Source: Balneolaceae bacterium
GTDB lineage: Bacteria; Bacteroidota; Rhodothermia; Balneolales; Balneolaceae
Assembly (NCBI GenBank): GCA_003555185.1
Contig: PWFZ01000379.1
Span: 1 to 5,151 of the forward strand
Length of the DNA stretch: 5,151 bases
Reading direction: 5' to 3'
A program made the translations under genes and the position numbers. The first letter of the stretch is position 1; every line of letters starts with the position of its first letter. Below are positions 1-5,151 of the stretch, piece by piece. A model generated the notes under the pieces. That model searched no databases and was not told the DNA's origin. It saw only the letters and a program-made list of their open reading frames with translations.

Positions 1-248
1 ATGACATTCTTGAGCACCTTGAAAATAAACTCGGAATTAAAGCGGGTGAAACCACTGAAGATGGAATGTTTACCATCGAAGAAGTAGAATGCCTTGGAGC
101 ATGTGGTTATGCCCCTATGCTTCAGGTCACTAATGATCAGTATGTAAACAACCTTACAAAGGAAAAGGTTGAAAAACTGGTCGATTCACTGAAAGAAGGC
201 AAAACACCCGAGTACGATCAAATTGGCATGCCACTCCGAAAAGCATAA
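1..248 (+). CDS. nuoE: NADH-quinone oxidoreductase subunit E, 24-kDa type (C-terminal part only)
   Basis: This is the last ~81 codons of NuoE. The first complete codon is at position 3, and the gene begins upstream of the window, so the ATG at 66 is internal. NuoE is a peripheral thioredoxin-fold subunit of complex I on the cytoplasmic side; it carries the [2Fe-2S] cluster N1a close to the FMN of NuoF. The visible part includes the motif ECLGACGYAPMLQV, whose CLGAC pair (C-x3-C) matches the second two N1a ligands. The first cysteine pair would lie outside the window. The tail after the motif (N-D-x-Y, then a charged helix, then a short PEYDQIG segment) is typical of the family's C-terminus. 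The stop codon at 246-248 lies 10 bp before nuoF, which fits co-transcription. Identity is supported by the motif and by the following nuoF. Confidence 0.95.
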   Translation, partial: DILEHLENKLGIKAGETTEDGMFTIEEVECLGACGYAPMLQVTNDQYVNNLTKEKVEKLVDSLKEGKTPEYDQIGMPLRKA

Positions 249-258
249 ATAGATTATC

Positions 259-1554
259 ATGAGCTCAGTAGACTGGAAAAATTATAAGCCTGTTTTAATT
301 CCTGACGTAAAGGATCTTCATAAAATTGATGTTTATGAGAAAAACGGCGGGTATAAAGCATTTAAGGAAATTCTGACTGATAAAAAGAAGTGGGAAGGCC
401 CTAAAGCTGTCGTTAATGAAGTGAAAGCAGCAAATATCAGGGGACGTGGCGGTGCCGGATTTAACGCCGGATTAAAATGGTCGTTTATGCCCCCTGCCGA
501 CGGCGGAGCAAGATACCTCGCCTGCAACGGTGATGAGTCAGAGCCGGGCACATTCAAAGATCGAAAAATATTTGAGTACAACCCTCACGCCTTTATTGAG
601 GGAGCGTTGATTGCCGCTTACGCGATGGAAATCACCACTATCTATGTCTATATCCGTGGAGAATACAAGGTGTACATCGATATGATGGACAAAGCGATCC
701 AGGATGCTTATGACAAAGGATATATCGGTAAAGACATTTTTGGCTCAGGATACAGCGTAGATTTTCACACCCACTCCGGAGCCGGAGCCTATATTTGTGG
801 CGAAGAGACATCAATGCTCGAATCGTTGGAAGGAAAGCGTGGATACCCCCGGGTAAAACCTCCGTTTCCTGCACAAAAAGGACTTTGGGGACGCCCCACA
901 ACGATCAACAATATTGAAACGCTTGCACATGTCCCTAACGTAATTAACAAAGGTGCTAACTGGTTTGCAAGCATCGGTGCTGAAAATCATCCCGGTCCTA
1001 TTCTTTATGGAATTTCCGGACACATAAATCAGCCCGGTGTATACGAACTCCCTTCAGGAGTGCCTGTATTGGATTTGATCCATGAAGTAGCCGGCGGAAT
1101 GAGAAATGGGAAAAAGCTGAAAGCAGTAATTCCCGGTGGCTCTTCCACACCTATTATGCGAGCCGACCAGCTTGAAGGTATCACCATGGACAGTGAATCT
1201 CTCCGTGAAGTAGGCACAATGCTGGGAACTGCCGGTATGGTTATAATGGACGAAGACACCGATATGGTAGACATGTTGTGGAGAATTTCACACTTCTATC
1301 ATCACGAGTCTTGTGGCCAGTGTACCCCCTGCCGTGATGGAACCGGATGGCTCGAAAAGATTTTATTGAGAATTAAGAATGGTGACGGCGAGATCAAAGA
1401 TTTAGATCTTCTGCTTGATGTTACCACACAGATGGAAGGACGCACAATATGTGCTTTGGCAGACGCCGCAGCATGGCCGGTACGACATACCATCACACGT
1501 TTCAGAGATGAATTTGAAGCACGTTGCAAAAAATCTATTCATGCCGTAGCATGA
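259..1554 (+). CDS. nuoF: NADH-quinone oxidoreductase subunit F, NADH- and FMN-binding, 51-kDa type
   Basis: NuoF oxidises NADH at FMN and passes electrons to the [4Fe-4S] cluster N3, the entry point of complex I. The 431-residue product has the normal family length. Motifs seen in order are GRGGAGF (residues 62-68) and NGDESEPGTFKDR (90-102), both of the NADH/FMN pocket, and GAGAYICGEETSMLESLEG (174-192). A ubiquitin-like SLBB region follows at about 246-296. The C-terminal helical domain holds the N3 ligands SCGQCTPCRDGT (C352, C355, C358) and C398 in RTICALAD. All four ligands are present, so the protein looks functional. The ATG at 259 gives the expected short N-terminal extension and lies 10 bp after nuoE. 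No Shine-Dalgarno is seen in the gap, which suits Bacteroidota-like translation. The next gene would normally be nuoG, but a foreign-looking block intervenes. Confidence 0.98.
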   Translation: MSSVDWKNYKPVLIPDVKDLHKIDVYEKNGGYKAFKEILTDKKKWEGPKAVVNEVKAANIRGRGGAGFNAGLKWSFMPPADGGARYLACNGDESEPGTFKDRKIFEYNPHAFIEGALIAAYAMEITTIYVYIRGEYKVYIDMMDKAIQDAYDKGYIGKDIFGSGYSVDFHTHSGAGAYICGEETSMLESLEGKRGYPRVKPPFPAQKGLWGRPTTINNIETLAHVPNVINKGANWFASIGAENHPGPILYGISGHINQPGVYELPSGVPVLDLIHEVAGGMRNGKKLKAVIPGGSSTPIMRADQLEGITMDSESLREVGTMLGTAGMVIMDEDTDMVDMLWRISHFYHHESCGQCTPCRDGTGWLEKILLRIKNGDGEIKDLDLLLDVTTQMEGRTICALADAAAWPVRHTITRFRDEFEARCKKSIHAVA

Positions 1555-1563
1555 TGATTTTTT

Positions 1564-1619
1564 ATTGATTAATGATGATTGATTAATGATGATTGATTAT
1601 TGATTATTGATTAATCAAT
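1564..1619. repeat. four tandem 14-bp AT-rich units left of the four-helix-bundle gene
   Basis: Four consecutive 14-bp units can be read. ATTGATTAATGATG occurs twice exactly (1564-1577 and 1578-1591), then ATTGATTATTGATT (1592-1605), then ATTGATTAATCAAT (1606-1619). The last unit is itself a perfect 14-bp palindrome. The tract starts 9 bp after the nuoF stop and ends 9 bp before the next start codon. Similar units reappear to the right of the gene, so the repeats seem linked to the insert rather than to nuoF. Confidence 0.85.
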
Positions 1620-1628
1620 CACAAGAAT

Positions 1629-1979
1629 ATGAAAACGAAAGATTTAAAATTACGAACTAAAACTTTCGCCCATAGATGTGTGAAATTGTCTTTGACACTT
1701 CCCAAATCAACACTGGGAAATCATTTAAGGAGACAGTTAATACGATGTGCTACTTCGGTTGCCGCTAACTACAGGGCAGCTTGTTTAGCACATAGCAAAG
1801 CAGCTTTTGCATCAAAACTGAGTATTGTAATTGAAGAAGTTGACGAGTCTGAATTTTGGCTCCAATTTATTATTGACGAAAAACTAATACCAAAAAAACT
1901 TATTGACCCTTTAAGAGTTGAAGCATCAGAATTAACTTCTATCTTCATCTCCTCAAGGAAAACAGTACAATTGAAATGA
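1629..1979 (+). CDS. four-helix-bundle protein, 23S rRNA intervening-sequence (S23/IVP) family
   Basis: This 116-residue protein has the normal length and signature of the S23/IVP four-helix-bundle family, first known from intervening sequences in bacterial 23S rRNA genes and related to the Avd accessory proteins of diversity-generating retroelements. The family hallmarks are the second-helix motif ATSVAANYRAACLAHSKAAF (41-60) and the third-helix motif KLSIVIEEVDESEFWL (63-78). The C-terminal helix contains EASELTSIFISSRKT (98-112). The protein is basic near its N-terminus (MKTKDLKLRTK), consistent with nucleic-acid binding, though a molecular role is not established for stand-alone members. 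The ATG at 1629 is the first one in frame after the repeat tract, and no strong ribosome-binding site precedes it. Its placement inside the nuo operon and its repeat flanks suggest an inserted hitchhiker, not a complex I assembly factor. The reading frame is intact. Confidence 0.93.
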   Translation: MKTKDLKLRTKTFAHRCVKLSLTLPKSTLGNHLRRQLIRCATSVAANYRAACLAHSKAAFASKLSIVIEEVDESEFWLQFIIDEKLIPKKLIDPLRVEASELTSIFISSRKTVQLK

Positions 1980-2006
1980 TTAATGATTATTGACTAATGA
2001 TTATTG
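1975..2006. repeat. right-hand copies of the 14-bp unit
   Basis: Two degenerate copies of the left-hand 14-bp unit lie in direct orientation: AATGATTAATGATT (1975-1988), which overlaps the stop codon of the four-helix-bundle gene, and ATTGACTAATGATT (1989-2002), followed by a partial ATTG. The same unit on both sides of one small gene marks the boundaries of the insert. It also implies that the repeat reads through the end of the coding region. Confidence 0.7.
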
Positions 2007-2069
2007 TGAGCAACAAATAATCTTTGATAAATAATTAATCATTAATAATTAATAAATAATCATTTAAAG
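2007..2069. repeat. AT-rich arm before nuoG, inverted relative to the left flank
   Basis: After a short GC-containing patch (GTGAGCAAC), the sequence becomes almost pure A/T with ATTAATCATTAAT-type words, which are the reverse complement of the left-hand repeat units. Positions 2031-2056 can pair with 1561-1586. No ribosome-binding site better than AAAG is seen before the nuoG ATG at 2070. I see no convincing promoter here; AATCTTTG at 2019-2026 only partly resembles a Bacteroidota -7 element and lacks a properly spaced -33 box. Confidence 0.55.
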
Positions 2070-3800
2070 ATGCCTGAAGTATTTATTGACGGTAAACGAT
2101 TTGAATACGAAGGAGACCACCAGCTCCTTCAATTTATTCTTGATCAAGGCCTTGAAGTACCCTTTTTATGTTATCATCCATCGATGTCCATTCCGGCCAA
2201 TTGCAGGCAGTGCATGGTTAAGGTTGGTCAACCGGTGAGAGACAGGGAGTCCGGCGATTTTGAGCTGGATGAGAATGGAGAACGGGTGATCCGATGGTTT
2301 CCTAAACTTCAGACATCCTGTAATATTCAGGTTGCTGATGGAATGGTGGTTCAGACACAGGAAACAGATGATCTTGTAAAGCGTGCTCAAAAAGATACTT
2401 TAGAATTTATTTTAGCTAACCATCCGCTTGACTGCCCTATCTGCGATCAAGCCGGTGAATGCCCTCTACAGATTCAAACGTACAAGTATGGTCCCGAGGG
2501 AAGTCGTTTTGAAGTGAAAAAAGTTCACAAACCTAAACGTGTTCAGCTTGGACCACGCGTAGTTTTAGATGCTGAGCGATGCATTAACTGTACCCGTTGT
2601 GTTCGATTTACAGACGAAATCAGTGAATCGCATCAGCTTACTATTGTCTCCCGTGGAGATAAAAACTATCCGATGACAGCCCCCGGCCGGGAGTTTGATG
2701 ATGAGTACTCCCTGAATACCGTAGACATTTGTCCGGTAGGAGCACTTACGTCCGCTGACTTTAGATTTAAAGCCCGTGTATGGGAAATGAATCAAACCCC
2801 AAGTATTGATATTTCAAACGGCAAGGGTTGCAATATCGATTTATGGACTCGCGACAATATGGTGCTGCGTATCACTCCTCGATTTAATGAAGATGTGAAC
2901 GACCACTGGATGCCCGATAAAGGCCGTGAAGCGTACAATATATTTAACGAAAACCGCATTTCGAGGCCGGTTCAAAAACTCGATGATGAGCAGATCAAGT
3001 CATCATGGAATAACGCGCTCGAAACTATTGCAGAACAAATTGAAAACGTTGACAGTAAAGACGTCCTGTTTATTGGAAGTCCGCACGCCTCTGTTGAAGA
3101 GAATTATGTGTTAATGCAGATGGCTAATCTTTTAGGCGTTGGTATACCCTCTTTCACCACTGATATTGAAGACGGTTACGGTGATGGATTTTTGATTTCT
3201 GATGATCATGCACCCAACACAAACGGATGTCGGTTATTAGGTTTACAGGAAGAATCTCCTGCTCAGCTCAAGAAAAAAGTCAACGGGGCTAAAGTAGTTC
3301 TGCTTCTAAATGATAAGCTGGTAGACAGAAATGTTTTAGAACCATCTGATTTCAGTGACCGATTTGTAGTTATGTTCGCTACTAATAAATCTGAAACGAC
3401 AACCGCTGTTGATCTTTTAGTGCCCATCACGACAGCTGCGGAACATGCAGCCAGCTACGTAAATGTAGACCACAGAATTCAGAGAACAATTGCTGCCAAA
3501 GAAACAAAATACACTAATCGCCGACTAGATATTGAAATGTCAGAAGGTCGATTGGATCGCTATGGCACAAGTTTTGATAACTGGATTACTGAAGACAACA
3601 AAGTGGATTGTATGCCATTCTGGAATTTTGCAAGTCAGCTATCAGGTAGACTTGGATTAACTATCGAATTCAACACCGGACGAGATGTTATGGATAAGCT
3701 TTCAGAAGAAATTCCTGCTTTTAAAGGAGTAGATTATACTTCAATAGATGAGCAGTCTGGTATTGTTCTGAGCAATAAAGAAGAAAACGTTAAATCATAA
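2070..3800 (+). CDS. nuoG: NADH-quinone oxidoreductase subunit G, 75-kDa type, lacking N7 ligands
   Basis: NuoG carries the middle of the electron chain in the hydrophilic arm of complex I. The N-terminal ferredoxin domain has the N1b ligands C34, C45, C48 and C84. The NuoG-specific segment HPLDCPICDQAGEC (H118, C122, C125, C131) binds N5. The next domain supplies C171, C174, C177 and C221 for N4. The molybdopterin-oxidoreductase-like remainder begins near 238. Where some bacterial homologues, such as that of E. coli, bind an extra cluster N7, this protein reads TPSIDISNGKGCNIDLWTR with a single cysteine (C254), so N7 is absent, as in mitochondria. A remnant E-x-A-x-Y-V-N-x-D-x-R-x-Q motif sits near 459-471. 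At 576 residues it is shorter than many NuoG proteins (roughly 680-900), so the C-terminal domain is reduced. The ATG at 2070 gives a complete ferredoxin fold. The gene ends 9 bp before nuoH. Confidence 0.97.
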   Translation: MPEVFIDGKRFEYEGDHQLLQFILDQGLEVPFLCYHPSMSIPANCRQCMVKVGQPVRDRESGDFELDENGERVIRWFPKLQTSCNIQVADGMVVQTQETDDLVKRAQKDTLEFILANHPLDCPICDQAGECPLQIQTYKYGPEGSRFEVKKVHKPKRVQLGPRVVLDAERCINCTRCVRFTDEISESHQLTIVSRGDKNYPMTAPGREFDDEYSLNTVDICPVGALTSADFRFKARVWEMNQTPSIDISNGKGCNIDLWTRDNMVLRITPRFNEDVNDHWMPDKGREAYNIFNENRISRPVQKLDDEQIKSSWNNALETIAEQIENVDSKDVLFIGSPHASVEENYVLMQMANLLGVGIPSFTTDIEDGYGDGFLISDDHAPNTNGCRLLGLQEESPAQLKKKVNGAKVVLLLNDKLVDRNVLEPSDFSDRFVVMFATNKSETTTAVDLLVPITTAAEHAASYVNVDHRIQRTIAAKETKYTNRRLDIEMSEGRLDRYGTSFDNWITEDNKVDCMPFWNFASQLSGRLGLTIEFNTGRDVMDKLSEEIPAFKGVDYTSIDEQSGIVLSNKEENVKS

Positions 3801-3809
3801 ATTATAGGA

Positions 3810-4814
3810 ATGGCTGAAGTTACAATCACTTCATATATAGTACTTGGTATAGCTTTATTTATGCTGCTCAATTCGGCTGCAATTGCGGTTTACGCCGAAC
3901 GAAGAGTTGCTGCATTTATTCAGAACAGAGTGGGTCCGAATCGGGTTGGTCCCCTTGGACTCTTACAACCCATTGCTGATGTGGTTAAGCTTCTATTAAA
4001 AGAAGATGTAACACCTACCACTAGTAACAGGCTTATTCACACTATCGCTCCTATTATTCCGGTTGTGACGGCGTTGATGACGGTAGCCGTAATTCCATTC
4101 GGCGACGGTTTATATGCAACCGATATTAATGCGGGTGTTCTTTACCTGCTCGCTGTAGCTTCACTTGGCGTTTATGGAGTAACTCTTGCAGGGTGGGCAT
4201 CAAACAGTAAGTACTCGCTGCTGGGTGGACTTAGAGCCGCCGCACAGATGATAAGCTACGAACTACCCCTCGGTATGGCTGTAGCGTCTGTAATCCTGTT
4301 TGTGGGATCTTTAAGCGTAGTTGATGTAGCCCTTGCACAGGAAAATTACTGGTTTGTATTTTTAAACCCTGTTGGTGCGATCATTTTTATCATTGCAGCA
4401 TTTGCAGAGAGCAACCGTACTCCGTTTGATCTTGTTGAGGCAGAACAGGAACTCGTTGGTGGATTTCACACCGAATACAGCTCCATGAAGTTCGGGATGT
4501 TCTTCCTGGCTGAATACATGCACGTAGTGATTAACTCCATGCTGATTACCACTTTTTTCTTTGGAAGCTATCACCTGCCGCTTGCAGGAATGTGGTTACC
4601 GGAAATGTCACCCATTGCAAAAGGAATATTAGATGTAAGTGTATTTACTGCTAAAACGGCCTTCTTCGTCTTCCTGTTTATCTGGGTACGATGGACTATT
4701 CCAAGATTCAAGTTTAACCAGGTAATGAAATTAGGCTGGAGCAGACTGCTTCCGATAAGTATTATCAACTTTATCGTAATCGCAGCGGTTCTGTTTTTCT
4801 TCTTCAACTCCTAA
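3810..4814 (+). CDS. nuoH: NADH-quinone oxidoreductase subunit H, membrane, ND1 type
   Basis: NuoH (ND1) is the inner-membrane subunit that forms much of the quinone chamber and links the hydrophilic arm to the proton-pumping arm. The 334-residue product has family-normal length and about eight hydrophobic segments (roughly 6-28, 77-97, 107-129, 150-171, 182-199, 235-254, 277-297, 312-332). Signature loops are present: AERRVAAFIQNRVGPNRVGP (29-48), SNSKYSLLGGLRAAAQMISYE (131-151) and the acidic AESNRTPFDLVEAEQELVGG (199-218) followed by FHTEYSSMKFG. The last loop holds the conserved glutamates of the proposed E-channel. The C-terminal FIWVRWTIPRF (290-300) is also typical. The ATG at 3810 is 9 bp after nuoG; an AGGA sits directly against it, too close to act as a normal Shine-Dalgarno. 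The gene ends in a double stop, TAATAG. nuoI, the usual next gene, does not follow directly. Confidence 0.98.
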   Translation: MAEVTITSYIVLGIALFMLLNSAAIAVYAERRVAAFIQNRVGPNRVGPLGLLQPIADVVKLLLKEDVTPTTSNRLIHTIAPIIPVVTALMTVAVIPFGDGLYATDINAGVLYLLAVASLGVYGVTLAGWASNSKYSLLGGLRAAAQMISYELPLGMAVASVILFVGSLSVVDVALAQENYWFVFLNPVGAIIFIIAAFAESNRTPFDLVEAEQELVGGFHTEYSSMKFGMFFLAEYMHVVINSMLITTFFFGSYHLPLAGMWLPEMSPIAKGILDVSVFTAKTAFFVFLFIWVRWTIPRFKFNQVMKLGWSRLLPISIINFIVIAAVLFFFFNS

Positions 4815-4855
4815 TAGTGCTTAATTTGACTGGCGCAAGGGTCCCTAATTCGGAT

Positions 4856-4878
4856 GGCGCAAGAATGTTTCTTGTGCC
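4856..4878 (+). other. hairpin in repeat unit 1
   Basis: GGCGCAAGAA (4856-4865) pairs with TTCTTGTGCC (4869-4878) around a 3-base loop, giving ten pairs of which one is G-U. It lies 41 bp after the nuoH stop. No T-tract follows, so it is not a classical intrinsic terminator, but it could block 3' exonucleases or mark the end of an mRNA segment. Confidence 0.7.
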
Positions 4879-4934
4879 TTTGATCAATGCATTCCAACCT
4901 CGCTCTTGATGACGCAAGAACCCCAAATTTGGAT

Positions 4935-4956
4935 GGCGCAAGAATCCTCTTGTGCC
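4935..4956 (+). other. hairpin in repeat unit 2
   Basis: GGCGCAAGA (4935-4943) pairs with TCTTGTGCC (4948-4956) around a 4-base loop, with one G-U pair. Compared with unit 1 the loop sequence has changed and one base is lost, while the stem is kept. This suggests that the structure, not the exact sequence, is conserved. A shorter related stem, CAAGGG with CCCTTG, is seen at 5017-5030 in the partial third unit. Confidence 0.7.
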
Positions 4957-5072
4957 TCTGAACAACGCTTTCCAACCTCGCTCTTGATGACGCAAGAAAC
5001 CCAAATTTAGATGGCGCAAGGGTCCCCTTGGGTAGTTCCCCAAAAAGTGTGTCTGTAGAGTAGAATAAAAAA

Positions 5073-5131
5073 GTCTTCTTGTGTAGGTTTGGCAGCGTCC
5101 AAACCAACCAAAACCAAAAACACAAGAAGAC
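5073..5131 (+). promoter_or_regulatory. nested stem-loop directly before the last start codon
   Basis: GTCTTCTTGTGT (5073-5084) is the exact reverse complement of 5120-5131. Inside it, GGTTTGG (5086-5092) pairs with CCAAACC (5099-5105) around a 6-base loop. The remaining inner strand 5106-5119 is almost only A and C. The outer stem closes 2 bases before the ATG at 5134, so in RNA it would cover the ribosome-entry region. In some insertion sequences such as IS10 and IS50, a stem over the transposase start prevents expression from read-through transcripts; a similar role here is inferred. Confidence 0.55.
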
Positions 5132-5133
5132 CA

Positions 5134-5151
5134 ATGATTATATCAAAAGTA
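5134..5151 (+). CDS. start of an unidentified gene, possibly a transposase (first six codons only)
   Basis: An ATG at 5134 opens a frame reading MIISKV that runs off the window. Six residues cannot identify a family. The case for a real start is its position just after a strong stem-loop at the edge of a probable insertion sequence. A short hydrophobic opening followed by S-K-V is compatible with IS1380-type transposases, but that is only a hint. Confidence 0.3.

Larger units (their letters stand above)
1555..2069. mobile_element. candidate inserted cassette carrying a four-helix-bundle (IVS-type) gene between nuoF and nuoG
   Basis: Other junctions of this operon are only 9-10 bp (nuoE/nuoF and nuoG/nuoH), whereas nuoF and nuoG are 515 bp apart. 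That block holds one gene unrelated to complex I, flanked on both sides by very AT-rich repeats of one 14-bp unit. The outer segments 1561-1586 and 2031-2056 are imperfect inverted repeats: 21 of 26 positions are complementary, and three of the five mismatches become G-U pairs in RNA, so 24 of 26 could pair. An intervening sequence in 23S rRNA has a similar plan, with a stem around an S23-family gene. No transposase, clear target duplication or terminator is visible. The true ends are uncertain, and low base complexity inflates chance pairing. The mobile status is inference. Confidence 0.5.
4831..5038. repeat. intergenic array of paired TGRCGCAAG motifs (~79-bp units)
   Basis: Two near-identical units, 4852-4930 (79 bp) and 4931-5008 (78 bp), are flanked by partial units at 4831-4851 and 5009-5038. 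Six copies of TGRCGCAAG start at 4831, 4855, 4910, 4934, 4988 and 5012. Their spacing alternates 24, 55, 24, 54, 24, so the motifs come in three pairs. Within each full unit the stretch CCAACCTCGCTCTTGATGA is invariant while the segment before it varies. The spacers between pairs resemble each other, so this is not a CRISPR array. Open frames on the minus strand here are artefacts of the repeat: the unit lengths differ by one base and shift frame. The tract fills most of the gene-free stretch 4815-5133 after nuoH. Its role is unknown; a REP/BIME-like dispersed repeat or an mRNA-stabilising element at an operon break are options. Confidence 0.85.
5039..5151 (+). mobile_element. probable left end of an insertion sequence (cut by window edge)
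   Basis: At about 5039 the repeat array gives way to unrelated sequence beginning CCCAAAAAGTGTGTCTGT. A leader of about 95 bases follows, then a possible start codon at 5134. The leader contains a perfect 12-bp inverted repeat and a nested stem. Position after an operon break, abrupt change of sequence and a structured leader before a short MIISKV opening resemble the start of a transposase gene in an insertion sequence, possibly of the IS1380 type. Neither the right end nor any catalytic residue is in the window, so this is an inference. An ordinary unrelated gene with a structured leader remains possible. Confidence 0.4.

Noticed and set aside
333..1529. Several minus-strand open frames within nuoF
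   Set aside because: They lie wholly under a well-supported conserved gene and show no family motifs; they are shadow frames.
1629..1979. Diversity-generating retroelement accessory gene (avd)
   Set aside because: The fold family is shared, but there is no reverse transcriptase, template repeat or variable repeat in the window.
2004..2026. Bacteroidota-type promoter before nuoG
   Set aside because: AATCTTTG only partly matches TAnnTTTG, and the upstream TTG is 12 bp away instead of about 19-20. In such AT-rich sequence this is not convincing.
2926..3114. Plus-strand 62-codon open frame inside nuoG
   Set aside because: It overlaps conserved nuoG coding sequence in another frame and has no recognisable features.
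4856..4878. Rho-independent terminator after nuoH
   Set aside because: The stem is strong but no run of T follows, and the same hairpin recurs as part of a repeat. Kept only as a hairpin.
4831..5020. CRISPR array
   Set aside because: The spacers between repeats are near copies of each other, the repeats are short and the spacing alternates between two values. No cas gene is near.
4804..5134. Two overlapping minus-strand open frames with repeated peptides (HQERGW / SSRARLE)
   Set aside because: They are translations of the same DNA repeat in two frames. Unit lengths of 79 and 78 bp shift the frame between copies, and the product resembles no protein family I know.

Overview
This window lies inside a respiratory complex I (NADH:quinone oxidoreductase, nuo) operon read on the plus strand. 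It holds the 3' end of nuoE, complete nuoF, nuoG and nuoH, and an unrelated small gene for a 23S-rRNA-intervening-sequence-type four-helix-bundle protein between nuoF and nuoG. The last ~340 bases hold an intergenic repeat array and what looks like the left edge of an insertion sequence. The organism is most likely in the Bacteroidota/Rhodothermota/Balneolota (FCB) group. Reasons are the moderate-to-low GC, the weak or missing Shine-Dalgarno sequences before every start, a NuoG without the N7 cluster ligands, and a four-helix-bundle hitchhiker gene of the kind common in those genomes. A Balneolota-like source is a guess from overall protein style, not something proven here.

Layout. 1-248: NuoE C-terminal half, with the second cysteine pair of cluster N1a. 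259-1554: NuoF, with all NADH/FMN motifs and the four N3 cysteines. 1555-2069: a ~515-bp block that breaks the expected nuoF-nuoG junction. It contains the four-helix-bundle gene (1629-1979), four tandem 14-bp units on its left, two degenerate copies of the same unit on its right, and an inverted, base-pairable AT-rich arm just before nuoG. 2070-3800: NuoG, with ligands for N1b, N5 and N4 but not N7. 3810-4814: NuoH, the membrane subunit at the quinone site. 4815-5038: an array of paired TGRCGCAAG motifs with strict 24-bp and 54-55-bp spacing and strong hairpins. 5039-5151: a 12-bp inverted repeat with a nested stem, ending two bases before an ATG that opens a reading frame at the window edge.

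Together, NuoE, F and G form the electron-input module: NADH to FMN in F, then through the Fe-S chain of F and G, with the off-path N1a in E. NuoH joins the hydrophilic arm to the membrane arm. The four-helix-bundle gene has no known part in complex I and looks inserted without breaking any nuo reading frame. The usual next gene, nuoI, does not follow nuoH here. The repeat array and probable insertion sequence lie there instead, so the operon may be split at this point.
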